64,000 nt of DNA from Streptomyces liliifuscus (GCF_016598615.1 NZ_CP066831.1:10106001-10170000); one strand, 5' to 3'. Counted from the stretch's first letter, positions 34,844-44,112 are shown. Program-made: numbers and translations. Notes: a model not told the origin generated them from the letters alone.

Positions 34844-35862
34844 GGGGAACCAGCCCCTCCCGGTGCTGTCGGAGATGTCCCGGCCGGGCCCGCGGCCGGC
34901 TCGGCGTCGGCGACCGGTGTGAACCGGAGCTCCGGATCGTCGCTGCCCTCGCGCAGATACCGGCTCAGCCGTTCCCCGTGAACCACCGCCTCGGCCGCCG
35001 TGCGCGGCGCGGGAAGGCGGGCCGCGGCGTAGAGCAGGGGCAGATGGACGTCGAACGCCGCCTCCAGCAGGACCGTGTACGTTCCGGCGGCGCGCAGACA
35101 GTTGACGTACGCCAGAGCCGCCGCGGCGGGGGCGACGAGTGCTGCCCACCACGCCCACGGCGTCCACACGGCGAACAGCGCGCTCCACAGCCACACCCGC
35201 ACCGTTCCGTCCAGTGCCGAGCGGGCCGAGGTGATCTCGGTTCGGGAGTCGCCCGGCAGCACCAGCCACAGGTGGGGCCAGCACGACACGGCGTCGACGC
35301 CGTGCTTGCGCAGCGGCCGCAGTTCGGCGGTGCGCAGCAGATTGCCCAGACGTGTGGGCATCACCAGTGCCGGGTCGGCGGGTGTCGTCCGCAGGACGCG
35401 AGTGGCGCGGGCCATCGCGCCCGCCGCGGACGAGGTTGGCCCGGACCCGTCCGCGACACGCAGGGCCGCAGACCTCTCCTGGAACACGGCCATGGCCTCC
35501 TCGCGCGCACGGGCCCGCCGATCGCTCCACCGCCGGCGCAGTGGGACCGGCCACCATCCGTAACCCTCCAGCAGCCGCAGCACGGGCAGGGTCAGCAGCT
35601 CGGCGGCCAGCGCCGAGGCCACCACGACACCCATCAGCAGCAACAACAGCACCCCGGCCACCAGGGAAGGCAGTTGCTCGTACGGGCGGGTGGCCGCCAC
35701 CAGGCCGCGGATCCACCCCCGTTCGCGGACCAGTTCACCGTGGCGGTCGTACCAGACCAGGGCCAGTCCGGCGAGCCAGAACAGAGCGGCAGAGGTGAAC
35801 AGACGAGCCGCCCAGTGCCGGACGGCGGCACCGCCGAGGCCGCCCCACAGAGGCCCGATCAC
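34840..35862 (-). CDS. Membrane protein of the CHAT/TPR operon
   Basis: 340 residues, GTG start at 35862, three nt after the zinc-ribbon gene's stop. Four predicted membrane helices in two pairs: LFTSAALFWLAGLALVW and LVAGVLLLLLMGVVVASALA near the N-terminus, WLWSALFAVWTPWAWWAALV and the adjacent APAAAALAYVNCLRAAG later. A charged cytosolic loop lies between them and a soluble tail after. No family recognised. Its position between the zinc-ribbon and TPR genes with coupled starts suggests the complex is membrane tethered. Confidence 0.75.
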   Translation of the reverse strand: MIGPLWGGLGGAAVRHWAARLFTSAALFWLAGLALVWYDRHGELVRERGWIRGLVAATRPYEQLPSLVAGVLLLLLMGVVVASALAAELLTLPVLRLLEGYGWWPVPLRRRWSDRRARAREEAMAVFQERSAALRVADGSGPTSSAAGAMARATRVLRTTPADPALVMPTRLGNLLRTAELRPLRKHGVDAVSCWPHLWLVLPGDSRTEITSARSALDGTVRVWLWSALFAVWTPWAWWAALVAPAAAALAYVNCLRAAGTYTVLLEAAFDVHLPLLYAAARLPAPRTAAEAVVHGERLSRYLREGSDDPELRFTPVADAEPAAGPAGTSPTAPGGAGSP

Positions 35863-35865
35863 GGC

Positions 35866-36252
35866 TCACCCGCCCTGCCGGACGCGGGGCATCCGGTGTT
35901 CGGGGCACGGTGGCACCCGGTCGTCGAGGGTCGGGCGCACCCACCGGCTCCCGCACAGCGGGCAGGCGAACACCTCTCCCGCTGGGACGGTGGACCGCCC
36001 CGGCAACTCCTGGTAGTCACGGAACGCGGGCCTCTCACCGAGAACCGGCAGAAGTCGCTCGCGCATCCACGCGCGGGTTTCCGGGTGCTCGCGCAGCACC
36101 GCCTCGATCCGGAACGTGCTGTCCTCGGGTTCTTGCGCCAGAGCCTCGCGCACCCGCTCCGCCACGGCTGCGGCCCGCCCTTCACCGAGGAGCCGCGGCA
36201 GTTCGCCCAGGATCTCCGTGGCGGCCCGCCGGACCGCCGATTCGTCGGACAT
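35866..36252 (-). CDS. Small zinc-ribbon protein of the CHAT/TPR operon
   Basis: 128 residues. Residues 1-75 are helical (RRAATEILGELPRLLGEGRA; RIEAVLREHPETRAWMRERL); the C-terminus holds a probable zinc site, CPLC (97-100) with CPEH (116-119). ATG at 36252 behind AGGGGGG. It starts 75 nt after the CHAT gene and is followed almost without gap by the membrane-protein gene. Function unknown; an adaptor is plausible. Confidence 0.72.
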   Translation of the reverse strand: MSDESAVRRAATEILGELPRLLGEGRAAAVAERVREALAQEPEDSTFRIEAVLREHPETRAWMRERLLPVLGERPAFRDYQELPGRSTVPAGEVFACPLCGSRWVRPTLDDRVPPCPEHRMPRVRQGG

Positions 36253-36327
36253 CTACCCCCCTTGTTTTCCTACTCCCTCGCGTCACCCCTGTGAGGCCGA
36301 GTCGCGGGATGCCTCGGTCGCCGCAGG

Positions 36328-37656
36328 TCATACCCCTACGAGGACCATGGCCGCCCACTGGTCGATCGCCGCATGGGCCCGTGCCCGGGGTTCCTCCCAG
36401 GCGACCCGGGTGTGCAGCGCCCGCGCGGCCTCCGGCGGGAGCCAGTCGCCCGAGGAGCGCGCAGCCTCGTACACGGCGGCCTTCTCACCGTTCGTCGTGT
36501 CGCGGAGCCACAGCTGCGCGGCACGCAGCGCGTCGGCCGGCTCGGGATGTTCCCTCGGCCACACGCGGTGGAACTCGGCCAGCAGCATGGCCGCCGCGCC
36601 GTCCTCCAGGGCCCACAACCCGGCCACTACGCCTGCCGCCCCTGCCTGCAGAAGGCCGGTGGGCAGGGCGATCACCTCGTCGGGCAGCCGCTGCCCGGCG
36701 ACACCGCTGTCGCAGGCGGCGAGCACGGCGAGCCGCAGCTTCAGGGGCAGGTCCATGATCTGGCGAAGCGTCAGCGGTTCGTCGTCGGCCATGAGCAGGG
36801 CGCTGGACATGGGGTCGTCGATGTCGGAGCGGCAGTGGCCCGCGAAGTGCAGGACGTCGGCGTCGGGGAGAGCCGCGCGCAGGCGGGCCGCCGTCGCCTC
36901 CCGGCCCGACAACACCGTCGCACCGGGGTGCGCGGCCACCGCGGCGGCAGCCTCGCTCGCCGTCAGCGGGAGGGAGTCCGCGGTCACCGGCGCGGGCTCC
37001 ACAACGGCCAGCAGCCGGTGCCCGCGCACCGCGTTCCGCACGTCCTGGGCCGCCCGCAGAGCCTGCGCGTTCGGGATGTAGGAGACGGTGACGTCGTCGA
37101 GGAGATACCGTCGCCCGGTCCCGGCCGCGGGCTCGGTCCCTGTCCTCGCTACCGGCTCCCAGGCCGCGTGCAGCGGCAGCAGGCCGAGTTGTCCGCACGG
37201 GACGAGAGTGGCACGGGTCAGCCGCAACGTCTCGCGCAGCGGAGCGACGACGATCTCCCACAGCCGACGGCACACCTGGTCCAGCGTCTCCCGCCAGTGC
37301 CGGAGCCCTGCCTCGGGGTCGCGCCGCCATCCGGCCCGGGCGTCCTCGTACGCGCCCGTCAGTCCGCTCACCTCCTGCTCGGTGAGATCGGGCAGCGGGA
37401 CCGGAACGACGCCGGGGCCGAGCACGCACAGGGCCGTGCCCCCGCGAAAGGTGGCCGCGAGGTAGACCAGCGGCTCGTCCCGGCTGACGGCGGCGGCCGT
37501 CGAGAACCCCGGAGGCGCCAGGAAGCCCTCGTGACCGGGGAGTTCACGCACGGCGGCGATGGCGTCGTCCAGTTCCGCCCTGGCGGCACGGCGGCGTTCC
37601 CGAAGCCCGGGACCCGAGGCGGCCTCGGACGGAGGTGGAGCGGAAGCGTCGGTCAT
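36328..37656 (-). CDS. Stand-alone CHAT-domain (caspase-like) protease
   Basis: 442 residues from the ATG at 37656; the frame is open 264 nt further upstream but that part is Arg/Pro-rich and lacks family similarity. Residues about 60-442 form the CHAT domain, with catalytic His274 in LHFAGHCRSD and Cys315 in LAACDSGVAG, and flanking strands TLVPCGQLGLLPLHAAW and TGLLQAGAAGVVAGLWAL. CHAT domains are clan CD cysteine peptidases usually fused to TPR or STAND sensors (e.g. Csx29 in Craspase, separase-related proteins). Here the sensor is on another polypeptide. First gene of a four-gene minus-strand operon: CHAT, zinc ribbon, membrane protein, TPR. Substrate unknown. Confidence 0.88.
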   Translation of the reverse strand: MTDASAPPPSEAASGPGLRERRRAARAELDDAIAAVRELPGHEGFLAPPGFSTAAAVSRDEPLVYLAATFRGGTALCVLGPGVVPVPLPDLTEQEVSGLTGAYEDARAGWRRDPEAGLRHWRETLDQVCRRLWEIVVAPLRETLRLTRATLVPCGQLGLLPLHAAWEPVARTGTEPAAGTGRRYLLDDVTVSYIPNAQALRAAQDVRNAVRGHRLLAVVEPAPVTADSLPLTASEAAAAVAAHPGATVLSGREATAARLRAALPDADVLHFAGHCRSDIDDPMSSALLMADDEPLTLRQIMDLPLKLRLAVLAACDSGVAGQRLPDEVIALPTGLLQAGAAGVVAGLWALEDGAAAMLLAEFHRVWPREHPEPADALRAAQLWLRDTTNGEKAAVYEAARSSGDWLPPEAARALHTRVAWEEPRARAHAAIDQWAAMVLVGV

Positions 37657-37927
37657 GAGACACCTGCCTGTGCGGCGAATGCTCCAGGCCAGGGCGTAGA
37701 CGCAGCCCGGGAGGACCAGCGTAGGCAGCCGCACCGGCGCCCGCCCGCGCTTCGGCGGTTCTGCGGAGGATGTACGACGCGCCCGTCGGCTCTCCTCCGT
37801 AGACGGCTGCCGCCGCTGGTGGCCGACCGGCGTCCGCCCGCTGTCCCTCACCGGCGGTGGTCGTGGCCGGCTGCCGTGCGACCGCGGCGCCGAGTTGTCG
37901 GGGTCGACCGGCTTTCTCATACGCCCG

Positions 37928-39715
37928 TCAGTCCTTGGACGCCGTCCAGCCCGCCGCCTCGATCCGTGCCGCGTCCGCGGGCCTCGCCTCGTCGAAGACG
38001 ACCCGGTCGCCGTCCGCGACGCGCTGCGCGTCCACGTACGCGCCTCTGCCGACGTAGAGCCGGTCCGTCGTGTACCGCCAGCGGAGGGCGAGTTGCCGGG
38101 ACTCGGGGAGATCCGCGGAGAGCCGGTGCCAGGTCCGGCCCGACCAGCCGGTGACGGAACCGGTGGGATGGTCCTGGGCGGCCTCGCCGTGCCGGACGGT
38201 GGTGAACGGCACCGGACGCCACGTCGTGCCCCCGTCCGTCGAGGACTCGAGGAACAGGGCGTCTGCCTGCGGTTCGGTGTCCCACCACAGGGCGCACCGC
38301 AGACGGGCTCCCGCGCCGACGTCCAGCGCGGGCAGCGTCAGCGTGGCGGACGTGGCGGTCGCCATGCCGGAGTACCAGGCCGTACGTCCTCGCGCGGGGC
38401 GGACCGGCACGGCGCGGGCCAGGTTGTTGGCGGCGGCCACCCGGGGAGCCGAGCCCGAACGCCAACTGCGCACCGGATGAACGGAGTTGCCGAGCACGAT
38501 GAGGAACGAGTCGGTCGTCGGGTCGAGTACGAGTGAGGTGCCGGTGAAGCCGGTGTGGCCCGCGGTGCGTGGTGTGGCCATCGCGCCCATGTACCAGTGC
38601 TGGTAGAGCTCGAAGCCGAGGCCGTGCTCGTCGCCCGGGAAGGCCGTGTTGAAGTCGGTGAACATCAACTCCACCGACTCGGGCTCCAGGATGCGCGCCC
38701 TGCCGTACACGCCGCCGTTGAGCAGCGTCCGGCCGAGGACGGCCAGGTCCCACGCGGTGGAGAAGACACCGGCGTGGCCCGCCACACCGCCGAGGCTGAA
38801 CGCGTTCTCGTCGTGCACCTCGCCCCAGACCAGGCCGCGGTCGAGCCCGGACCACGGTTTGCGGGCGTCCTCGGTGGCGGCGATCTTCGGCTTCCAGGAG
38901 GCGGGCGGATTGAAGCGGGTGCGGCGCATCCCGAGCGGATCGGTGATCGCGCTTCGCAGCAGGGCGTCCAGGGCACGACCGGTGATCTTCTCAAGCACGA
39001 GCTGGAGCGAGATCAGATTGAGGTCCGAGTAGAGGTACCTGGTGCCCGGCGGGTTGAGCGGCGCCTCCTTCCAGATGAGCTGGAGCTTCTCCTCGTACGT
39101 CGGCGCGCTGTAGAGCGGGATCCAGGCGCGGAACCCCGAGGTGTGGGTGAGCAGTTGACGGATCGTGATGTCCTGCTTGCCCGCGCCGCCGAAGTCCGGG
39201 AGGTAGGAGGCGACCTTCCCCTCCAACTCCAGTGCGCCGCGCTCGATCTGCTGCACCGCGAGGATCGACGTGAACAGCTTCGACACCGAGGCGAGGTCGA
39301 AGACCGTGTCCCGCGCCATCGCGATCTGCCGCTCGGCGGGGAACTCCACGGCGGTGTCGGTCTTCTCGTCGTACGCCGAGTAGCGCACCGCCTTGCCGAT
39401 CGGGTGGTGCAGCGCGACCGTACCGCCGCGTCCGGCGAGCAGCACGGCGCCCGCGTACCAGGGGTACTTGGGGGAGGGGCCGAGGAACGTCTCGGCGTCG
39501 GTGACGAGTTGGCGCAGCTGGGCGGGGAGCAGTCCGGCGCGTTCGGCGGAGCCGTGCCGCAGGGTCGGGCGGCCGTGAGCGTCGCCGTTCCTCGCGACGG
39601 TCGCGGGTGCCGCCGACGCCGAGGGGAGGGGCGCGAGGATCAGCGCGCCGCCCAACGCGGTCAAACCCCGGCCCAGTTGACGACGGGTCGGCCCGCCGCC
39701 CGCTCTGTCCGTCAT
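37928..39715 (-). CDS. Secreted serine hydrolase, beta-lactamase/PBP class C family, with C-terminal beta-sandwich
   Basis: 595 residues. Tat-type signal (TRRQLGRGLTALGGALILAP, cleavage near SASA, residue 35). Catalytic SxxK at Ser143-Lys146 (ASVSKLFTS), Tyr motif YSD at 229-231, and GHTGFTG as the KTG-equivalent. The class C/esterase EstB-like domain ends near 420; the rest (WWDTEPQADALFLESSTDGG; VTGWSGRTWHRLSADLPES) resembles a carbohydrate- or protein-binding beta-sandwich. Likely a periplasmic/extracellular D-alanyl peptidase or esterase; true beta-lactamase activity is not implied. It precedes the CHAT operon on the same strand but is 271 nt away. Confidence 0.85.
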   Translation of the reverse strand: MTDRAGGGPTRRQLGRGLTALGGALILAPLPSASAAPATVARNGDAHGRPTLRHGSAERAGLLPAQLRQLVTDAETFLGPSPKYPWYAGAVLLAGRGGTVALHHPIGKAVRYSAYDEKTDTAVEFPAERQIAMARDTVFDLASVSKLFTSILAVQQIERGALELEGKVASYLPDFGGAGKQDITIRQLLTHTSGFRAWIPLYSAPTYEEKLQLIWKEAPLNPPGTRYLYSDLNLISLQLVLEKITGRALDALLRSAITDPLGMRRTRFNPPASWKPKIAATEDARKPWSGLDRGLVWGEVHDENAFSLGGVAGHAGVFSTAWDLAVLGRTLLNGGVYGRARILEPESVELMFTDFNTAFPGDEHGLGFELYQHWYMGAMATPRTAGHTGFTGTSLVLDPTTDSFLIVLGNSVHPVRSWRSGSAPRVAAANNLARAVPVRPARGRTAWYSGMATATSATLTLPALDVGAGARLRCALWWDTEPQADALFLESSTDGGTTWRPVPFTTVRHGEAAQDHPTGSVTGWSGRTWHRLSADLPESRQLALRWRYTTDRLYVGRGAYVDAQRVADGDRVVFDEARPADAARIEAAGWTASKD

Positions 39716-39857
39716 CGAGGAGCCTCCCGTTGTGCCGCCGCTGCCGCCTGAAAGTATCTTTCCGAGTCCGCTGTGCTCGGTGAAACTTTTGTGTCGGACG
39801 AGGGGTGTGTCAACGGTGCCGTCCGGACCGGTCCGGGTTCGGGAAAACCGATGGAAA

Positions 39858-39872
39858 CTGACGACCCATCAG
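39858..39872. promoter_or_regulatory. CTGACGA-type operator, copy 2
   Basis: CTGACGACCCATCAG shares the half-site and flank (GAAACTGACGAC...TCAG) with the palindrome at 12019-12033; its right arm has two mismatches. It lies 43 nt upstream of the nitronate-monooxygenase-like start codon. Confidence 0.6.
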
Positions 39873-39915
39873 AAAAGGTCTTCCTTCGTCCGGAGGACTG
39901 CGGCATCCTGCGCCC

Positions 39916-41025
39916 ATGCAGACGGAGCTGAGCAAGAAACTGGGAGTCGAGCACGCCCTCTTCGGCTTCACGCCGTTCCCCGCCGTCGCCGCTGCCATCA
40001 GCCGGGCCGGCGGGTTCGGCGTGCTCGGTGCGGTCCGCTACACCGCCCCCGACGACCTCAAACGCGACCTCGACTGGATCGAGGCGCACGTCGACGGCAT
40101 GCCGTACGGACTGGACGTCGTCATGCCCGCCAAGAAGGTCGAGGGCGTGACCGAGGCGGACGTGGAGGCGATGATCCCCGAGGGGCACCGCCAGTACGTG
40201 AAGGACACCCTGGCCAAGTACGGAGTGCCCGAACTCGCCGAGGGTGAGGCCTCCGGCTGGCGCATCACCGGCTGGATGGAACAGGTCGCCCGCAACCAAC
40301 TCGACGTCGCCTTCGACTATCCGATCAAGCTGCTGGCCAACGCGCTCGGCTCACCACCCGCCGACGTCATCGAGCGTGCCCACGAGCAGAACGTGCTCGT
40401 CGCCGCGCTCGCGGGCAGCGCCCGGCACGCGCGCAAGCACGCCGAGGCGGGCATCGACATCGTCGTCGCGCAGGGCTACGAGGCCGGCGGCCACACCGGT
40501 GACATCGCCTCGATGGTCCTGACGCCCGAAGTCGTCGAGGCCGTGGACCCGTTGCCCGTGCTCGCGGCGGGCGGCATCGGCAGCGGACAACAGATGGCCG
40601 CCGCGCTCACCCTCGGAGCCCAGGGTGTGTGGCTCGGCTCCATATGGCTGACCGTCACCGAGGCCGACATGCACTCGCGCGCCCTGACCCGGAAGCTGCT
40701 CGCCGCGGGGTCGGGCGACACGGTCCGCTCGCGCGCGCTGACCGGGAAACCCGCACGTCAGCTGCGTACCGAATGGACCGACGCCTGGGACGACCCCAAC
40801 GGGCCCGGCACCCTCCCCATGCCCCTGCAGGGGCTGTTGGTCGCCGACGCGGTCTCGCGGATCCAGCGGCACGAGGTCGAACCGCTGCTGGGGACGCCCG
40901 TGGGACAGATCGTCGGCCGGATGAACAGCGAACGCGGCGTCCAGGAAGTCGTCGACGACCTCACCCGCGACTTCGAGAAGGCCGTCGACCGACTCAACCG
41001 CATCGCCGGAAGGAGCCACGAGTGA
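39916..41025 (+). CDS. Nitronate monooxygenase-like FMN oxidoreductase
   Basis: 369 residues, ATG at 39916. A TIM barrel of the 2-nitropropane dioxygenase class: N-terminal GFTPFPAVAAAISRAGGFGV, then GIDIVVAQGYEAGGHTGDI (phosphate/FMN loop) and LPVLAAGGIGSGQQMAAAL, ALGAQGVWLGS-like third motif. The family also includes enoyl and hydroxyl reductases of steroid ring catabolism (mycobacterial IpdC), but the sequence alone does not favour that over nitronate oxidation. Its stop overlaps the start of the acyl-CoA synthetase gene (GTGA), so the two are coupled. The CTGACGA operator is upstream. Confidence 0.85.
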   Translation: MQTELSKKLGVEHALFGFTPFPAVAAAISRAGGFGVLGAVRYTAPDDLKRDLDWIEAHVDGMPYGLDVVMPAKKVEGVTEADVEAMIPEGHRQYVKDTLAKYGVPELAEGEASGWRITGWMEQVARNQLDVAFDYPIKLLANALGSPPADVIERAHEQNVLVAALAGSARHARKHAEAGIDIVVAQGYEAGGHTGDIASMVLTPEVVEAVDPLPVLAAGGIGSGQQMAAALTLGAQGVWLGSIWLTVTEADMHSRALTRKLLAAGSGDTVRSRALTGKPARQLRTEWTDAWDDPNGPGTLPMPLQGLLVADAVSRIQRHEVEPLLGTPVGQIVGRMNSERGVQEVVDDLTRDFEKAVDRLNRIAGRSHE

Positions 41026-42572
41026 GCCAGCCCCCCAACGGCTTCTGGGCCCAGGCCACCGCCGACCCCGAGCGCACCGTCCTCATCGCGACCGACGGCG
41101 AGGAATGGACCGCAGGACGCCTGCACGCCGAGACCAACCGGCTGGTGCACGGACTGCGTGCCGCCGGGCTCGAACGCGGCGACGCCTTCGCCGTCGTACT
41201 GCCCAACGGTGTCGAGTTCTTCACCGCGTTCCTCGCCGCCTCGCAGGCCGGCTTCTATCTCGTGCCCGTCAACCACCACCTCGTCGGCCCCGAGATCGCC
41301 TGGATCGTCTCCGACTCCGGCGCCAAGGTGCTGATCGCGCACGAGCGGTTCGCCGACGCGGCACGCCACGCGGCCGACGAGGCGAAGCTCCCCGAGGAGC
41401 GGCGGTACGCGGTCGGCGCGGTCGAGGGCTTCCGGGCGTACGCCGAACTCCTCGACGGGCAGCCCGAGTCGGTGCCCGAGGACCGCACGCTCGGCTGGGT
41501 CATGAACTACACCTCCGGGACCACGGGCCGCCCGCGCGGCATCCGGCGGCCCCTGCCCGGCAAGCTCCCCGAGGAGACGTACCTCGGTGGCTTCCTCGGC
41601 ATCTTCGGCATCAAGCCGTTCGACGACAACGTGCATCTGGTGTGCTCGCCGCTCTATCACACCGCGGTCCTCCAGTTCGCGGGCGCGTCCCTGCACATCG
41701 GGCACCGGCTGGTGCTGATGGACAAGTGGACGCCCGAGGAGATGCTGCGGCTCATCGACGCCCACCGGTGCACGCACACCCATATGGTCCCGACCCAGTT
41801 CCACCGCCTGCTCGCGTTGCCGGACGGAACGAGGGCGGCCTATGACGTGTCGTCCATGCGGCACGCCATCCATGGCGCCGCCCCGTGCCCGGACCACGTG
41901 AAACGGGCCATGATCGAGTGGTGGGGCCACAGTGTCGAGGAGTACTACGCGGCCAGTGAGGGCGGCGGCGCCTTCGCGACCGCCGAGGACTGGCTGAAGA
42001 AGCCCGGCACGGTCGGCAAGGCCTGGCCCATCAGCGAGCTGGCCGTCTTCGACGACGACGGGAACAGGCTGCCACCCGGTGAACTGGGCACCGTCTACAT
42101 GAAGATGAGCACGGGCGGATTCTCGTACCACAAGGACGAGAGCAAGACGAGGAAGAACCGCATCGGGGACTTCTTCACCGTCGGTGACCTGGGATATCTC
42201 GACGAGGACGGCTATCTCTTCCTCCGCGACCGCAAGATCGACATGATCATCTCGGGCGGGGTCAACATCTACCCCGCCGAGATCGAGGCCGCCCTGCTCA
42301 CCCACCCCGCCGTCGCGGACGCCGCCGCCTTCGGGATTCCGCACGACGACTGGGGCGAGGCGGTCAAGGCCGTCGTCGAGCCCGCCCCCGGCTTCGAGGC
42401 GGGCGAGGCGCTGGCCGCCGCGATCCTGGAGCACTGCGAGGAGCAGCTGGCCGGATACAAGCGGCCCAAGAGCGTCGACTTCATCGAGACGATGCCGCGC
42501 GACCCCAACGGCAAGCTCTACAAGCGGCGACTGCGGGACCCGTACTGGGAGGGGCGGACCCGTCCCGTGTGA
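41022..42572 (+). CDS. Acyl-CoA synthetase (FadD type)
   Basis: 516 residues; GTG at 41022 overlaps the preceding stop and has AAGGAG six bases upstream. ANL-superfamily adenylating enzyme: P-loop YTSGTTGRPRG, YAASEGGG (A5), VGDLGYLDEDGYLFLRDRKI (A7/A8) and the catalytic lysine region NGKLYKRRL. Would activate a carboxylic acid to the CoA thioester via acyl-AMP. Co-translated with the nitronate-monooxygenase-like protein. Its 3' end overlaps the convergent acyltransferase gene by 55 nt. Substrate unknown; fatty or sterol-derived acids are reasonable in this context. Confidence 0.9.
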   Translation: MSQPPNGFWAQATADPERTVLIATDGEEWTAGRLHAETNRLVHGLRAAGLERGDAFAVVLPNGVEFFTAFLAASQAGFYLVPVNHHLVGPEIAWIVSDSGAKVLIAHERFADAARHAADEAKLPEERRYAVGAVEGFRAYAELLDGQPESVPEDRTLGWVMNYTSGTTGRPRGIRRPLPGKLPEETYLGGFLGIFGIKPFDDNVHLVCSPLYHTAVLQFAGASLHIGHRLVLMDKWTPEEMLRLIDAHRCTHTHMVPTQFHRLLALPDGTRAAYDVSSMRHAIHGAAPCPDHVKRAMIEWWGHSVEEYYAASEGGGAFATAEDWLKKPGTVGKAWPISELAVFDDDGNRLPPGELGTVYMKMSTGGFSYHKDESKTRKNRIGDFFTVGDLGYLDEDGYLFLRDRKIDMIISGGVNIYPAEIEAALLTHPAVADAAAFGIPHDDWGEAVKAVVEPAPGFEAGEALAAAILEHCEEQLAGYKRPKSVDFIETMPRDPNGKLYKRRLRDPYWEGRTRPV

Positions 42573-44062
42573 GCTCGGGATCCGACGGACACATCGCCTT
42601 GGACAGCTGCTCGGTCCGGGGCGATGGAACGTGCGGCGTGACGTGTGGCATGACGTGCGGCATGACGTGCGGCGTGACGGGTGGTGTGACGCGCCGCAGG
42701 TGGGTTCTCGGGAGGTATCGGCGGCTTCCCGGGGCTCACCTGCGGCTTCTTGGGGCGTACCCGCGGGGCGGGTGTCCGGCGCGACGGCTCGACACGGCGG
42801 GCCAGCTTCCGGCCCCACGCCTGGCCCGGAGCCTCGATGTACCGATAGGTCAGCGCGCACAGCGGAAGCAGCAACGCAAGGAACGCCACCACGAGTACGG
42901 GGTTGTCCCGCGGCCACCGGCCGATCGTGCCGTCACTCACCGCCAGCAGCACCGGATGCAGCAGATAGACCGAGTAACTGATCGTGCCCAGCCAGATCAG
43001 CCAGTGCGGTATCCGCCGGTGGCGCCACGCCAGCGTGACACCGAAGGTGAGCACGGCCAGCAGGAACGCCAGGATCCAGCCCTGCCGGGTGAAGGGGGCC
43101 TCGTCGGTGTTCCAGTACGCGCCGGCCACGGCACAGGCGACCACCACCGCGGCCGTGCAGCCCGCCCACCACCAGGAGCTCTGACCGTTCTCGGCCCGGT
43201 GGACAGCGGTGCCGAGGAACATCACGGCGAGGATGATCAGGCCCTCCCACAGCGGGACCGTGCCGTTGAGCGGGACCAGGACGAGTGCCAGCACCCCGCC
43301 CAGCACACCGCCGAACACGCGAAGCGCGGGCGACCCGGTGCTGGCACAGCAGATCGCGAGAATCAGGGCGCCCGAGGCGAGTCCGATGAGCAGGCCCGTG
43401 CCGACGAGGCCGGACAGAGCGGCATCCGGCAGCGTGATGCCTGCCGCCACGCTGACGGCGGCGAGCACGGCCAGGACGATGGCGACCGCCGCCGACCGCT
43501 GGTGCAGACGGACCGTGAAGAGCGCGACGACCAGCAGATAGAAGGCCATCTCGTACGAGAGCGTCCACAGGACGAGCAGGACACTGGGCGTCCCCAGCAG
43601 CTCCTGAAGCAGGCCGACGTGTGCGACGGTCGCCGTGGCCGTGTCCTGGTGCCCGAAGTCGCGCATGTTCGCCAGGCCCAGGAGGTTGACGGCGAGGACG
43701 GCGGCAATGGCCATCGCCCACAGCGGGTACATGCGGAACACCCGGCCGATCCAGAACGTCCGGACACAGCCCCGGCGCTCCAGCGACGCGGGGATGATAT
43801 AGCCGCTGACCAGGAAGAACACCAGGATCCCGTACCGGCCGGTGTTGAACTGCGGCATCAGTTCCTGACGGAACTCCGGCATGAAGGAGTACGACGCGTG
43901 CTCGAACACCACGACGAGTGCCGCGATGCCACGCAACGCGTCCAGCCAGGCCAACCGCCGTGGACCGGCCGATGTCCGCGATGCGGGTAGTGGTGCAGGT
44001 ACGGAGGGTGACCGTGCCGGCGGTGGAGGCCGGATCAGGGGCCCGCTGTCCATAAGTACCAT
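42518..44062 (-). CDS. Membrane acyltransferase (acyltransferase 3 / OafA type)
   Basis: 514 residues; ATG at 44062 with AAAGGG six bases upstream (ATGs 27 nt up and 9 nt down are less well placed). Around ten membrane helices with family motifs LDALRGIAALVVVFEHASY (conserved His), GRYGILVFFLVSGYIIPASL and ISYSVYLLHPVLL. Such enzymes O-acetylate or acylate cell-surface or antibiotic sugars. The cytosolic C-tail after about residue 425 is Pro/Lys/Arg rich and includes Arg-His-Ala-Ala repeats encoded by a 12-bp tandem. The 3' end overlaps the convergent acyl-CoA synthetase gene. Confidence 0.87.
   Translation of the reverse strand: MVLMDSGPLIRPPPPARSPSVPAPLPASRTSAGPRRLAWLDALRGIAALVVVFEHASYSFMPEFRQELMPQFNTGRYGILVFFLVSGYIIPASLERRGCVRTFWIGRVFRMYPLWAMAIAAVLAVNLLGLANMRDFGHQDTATATVAHVGLLQELLGTPSVLLVLWTLSYEMAFYLLVVALFTVRLHQRSAAVAIVLAVLAAVSVAAGITLPDAALSGLVGTGLLIGLASGALILAICCASTGSPALRVFGGVLGGVLALVLVPLNGTVPLWEGLIILAVMFLGTAVHRAENGQSSWWWAGCTAAVVVACAVAGAYWNTDEAPFTRQGWILAFLLAVLTFGVTLAWRHRRIPHWLIWLGTISYSVYLLHPVLLAVSDGTIGRWPRDNPVLVVAFLALLLPLCALTYRYIEAPGQAWGRKLARRVEPSRRTPAPRVRPKKPQVSPGKPPIPPENPPAARHTTRHAARHAARHATRHAARSIAPDRAAVQGDVSVGSRAHTGRVRPSQYGSRSRRL
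42631..42690. repeat. 12-bp in-frame tandem repeat, five units
   Basis: Five 12-bp units (GTGCGGCGTGAC type) encode the (T/A)RHA tail of the acyltransferase on the minus strand. Confidence 0.9.
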
Positions 44063-44112
44063 TACGCGCCCTTTGTCGCGGATGGTCAATGACAGGCCGG
44101 GCGGTGCGCATG

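Noticed and set aside
37657..37920. 88-residue N-terminal extension of the CHAT protein
   Set aside because: Low-complexity Arg/Pro sequence, outside the family fold; the ATG at 37656 is preferred although its ribosome site is weak.
37928..39715. True beta-lactamase
   Set aside because: SxxK and YSD are shared with esterases and D-Ala peptidases; length and extra C-terminal domain fit those better.
39916..41025. Assignment of the nitronate-monooxygenase-like gene as steroid IpdC
   Set aside because: Same superfamily, but no specific match could be recalled; context is suggestive only.
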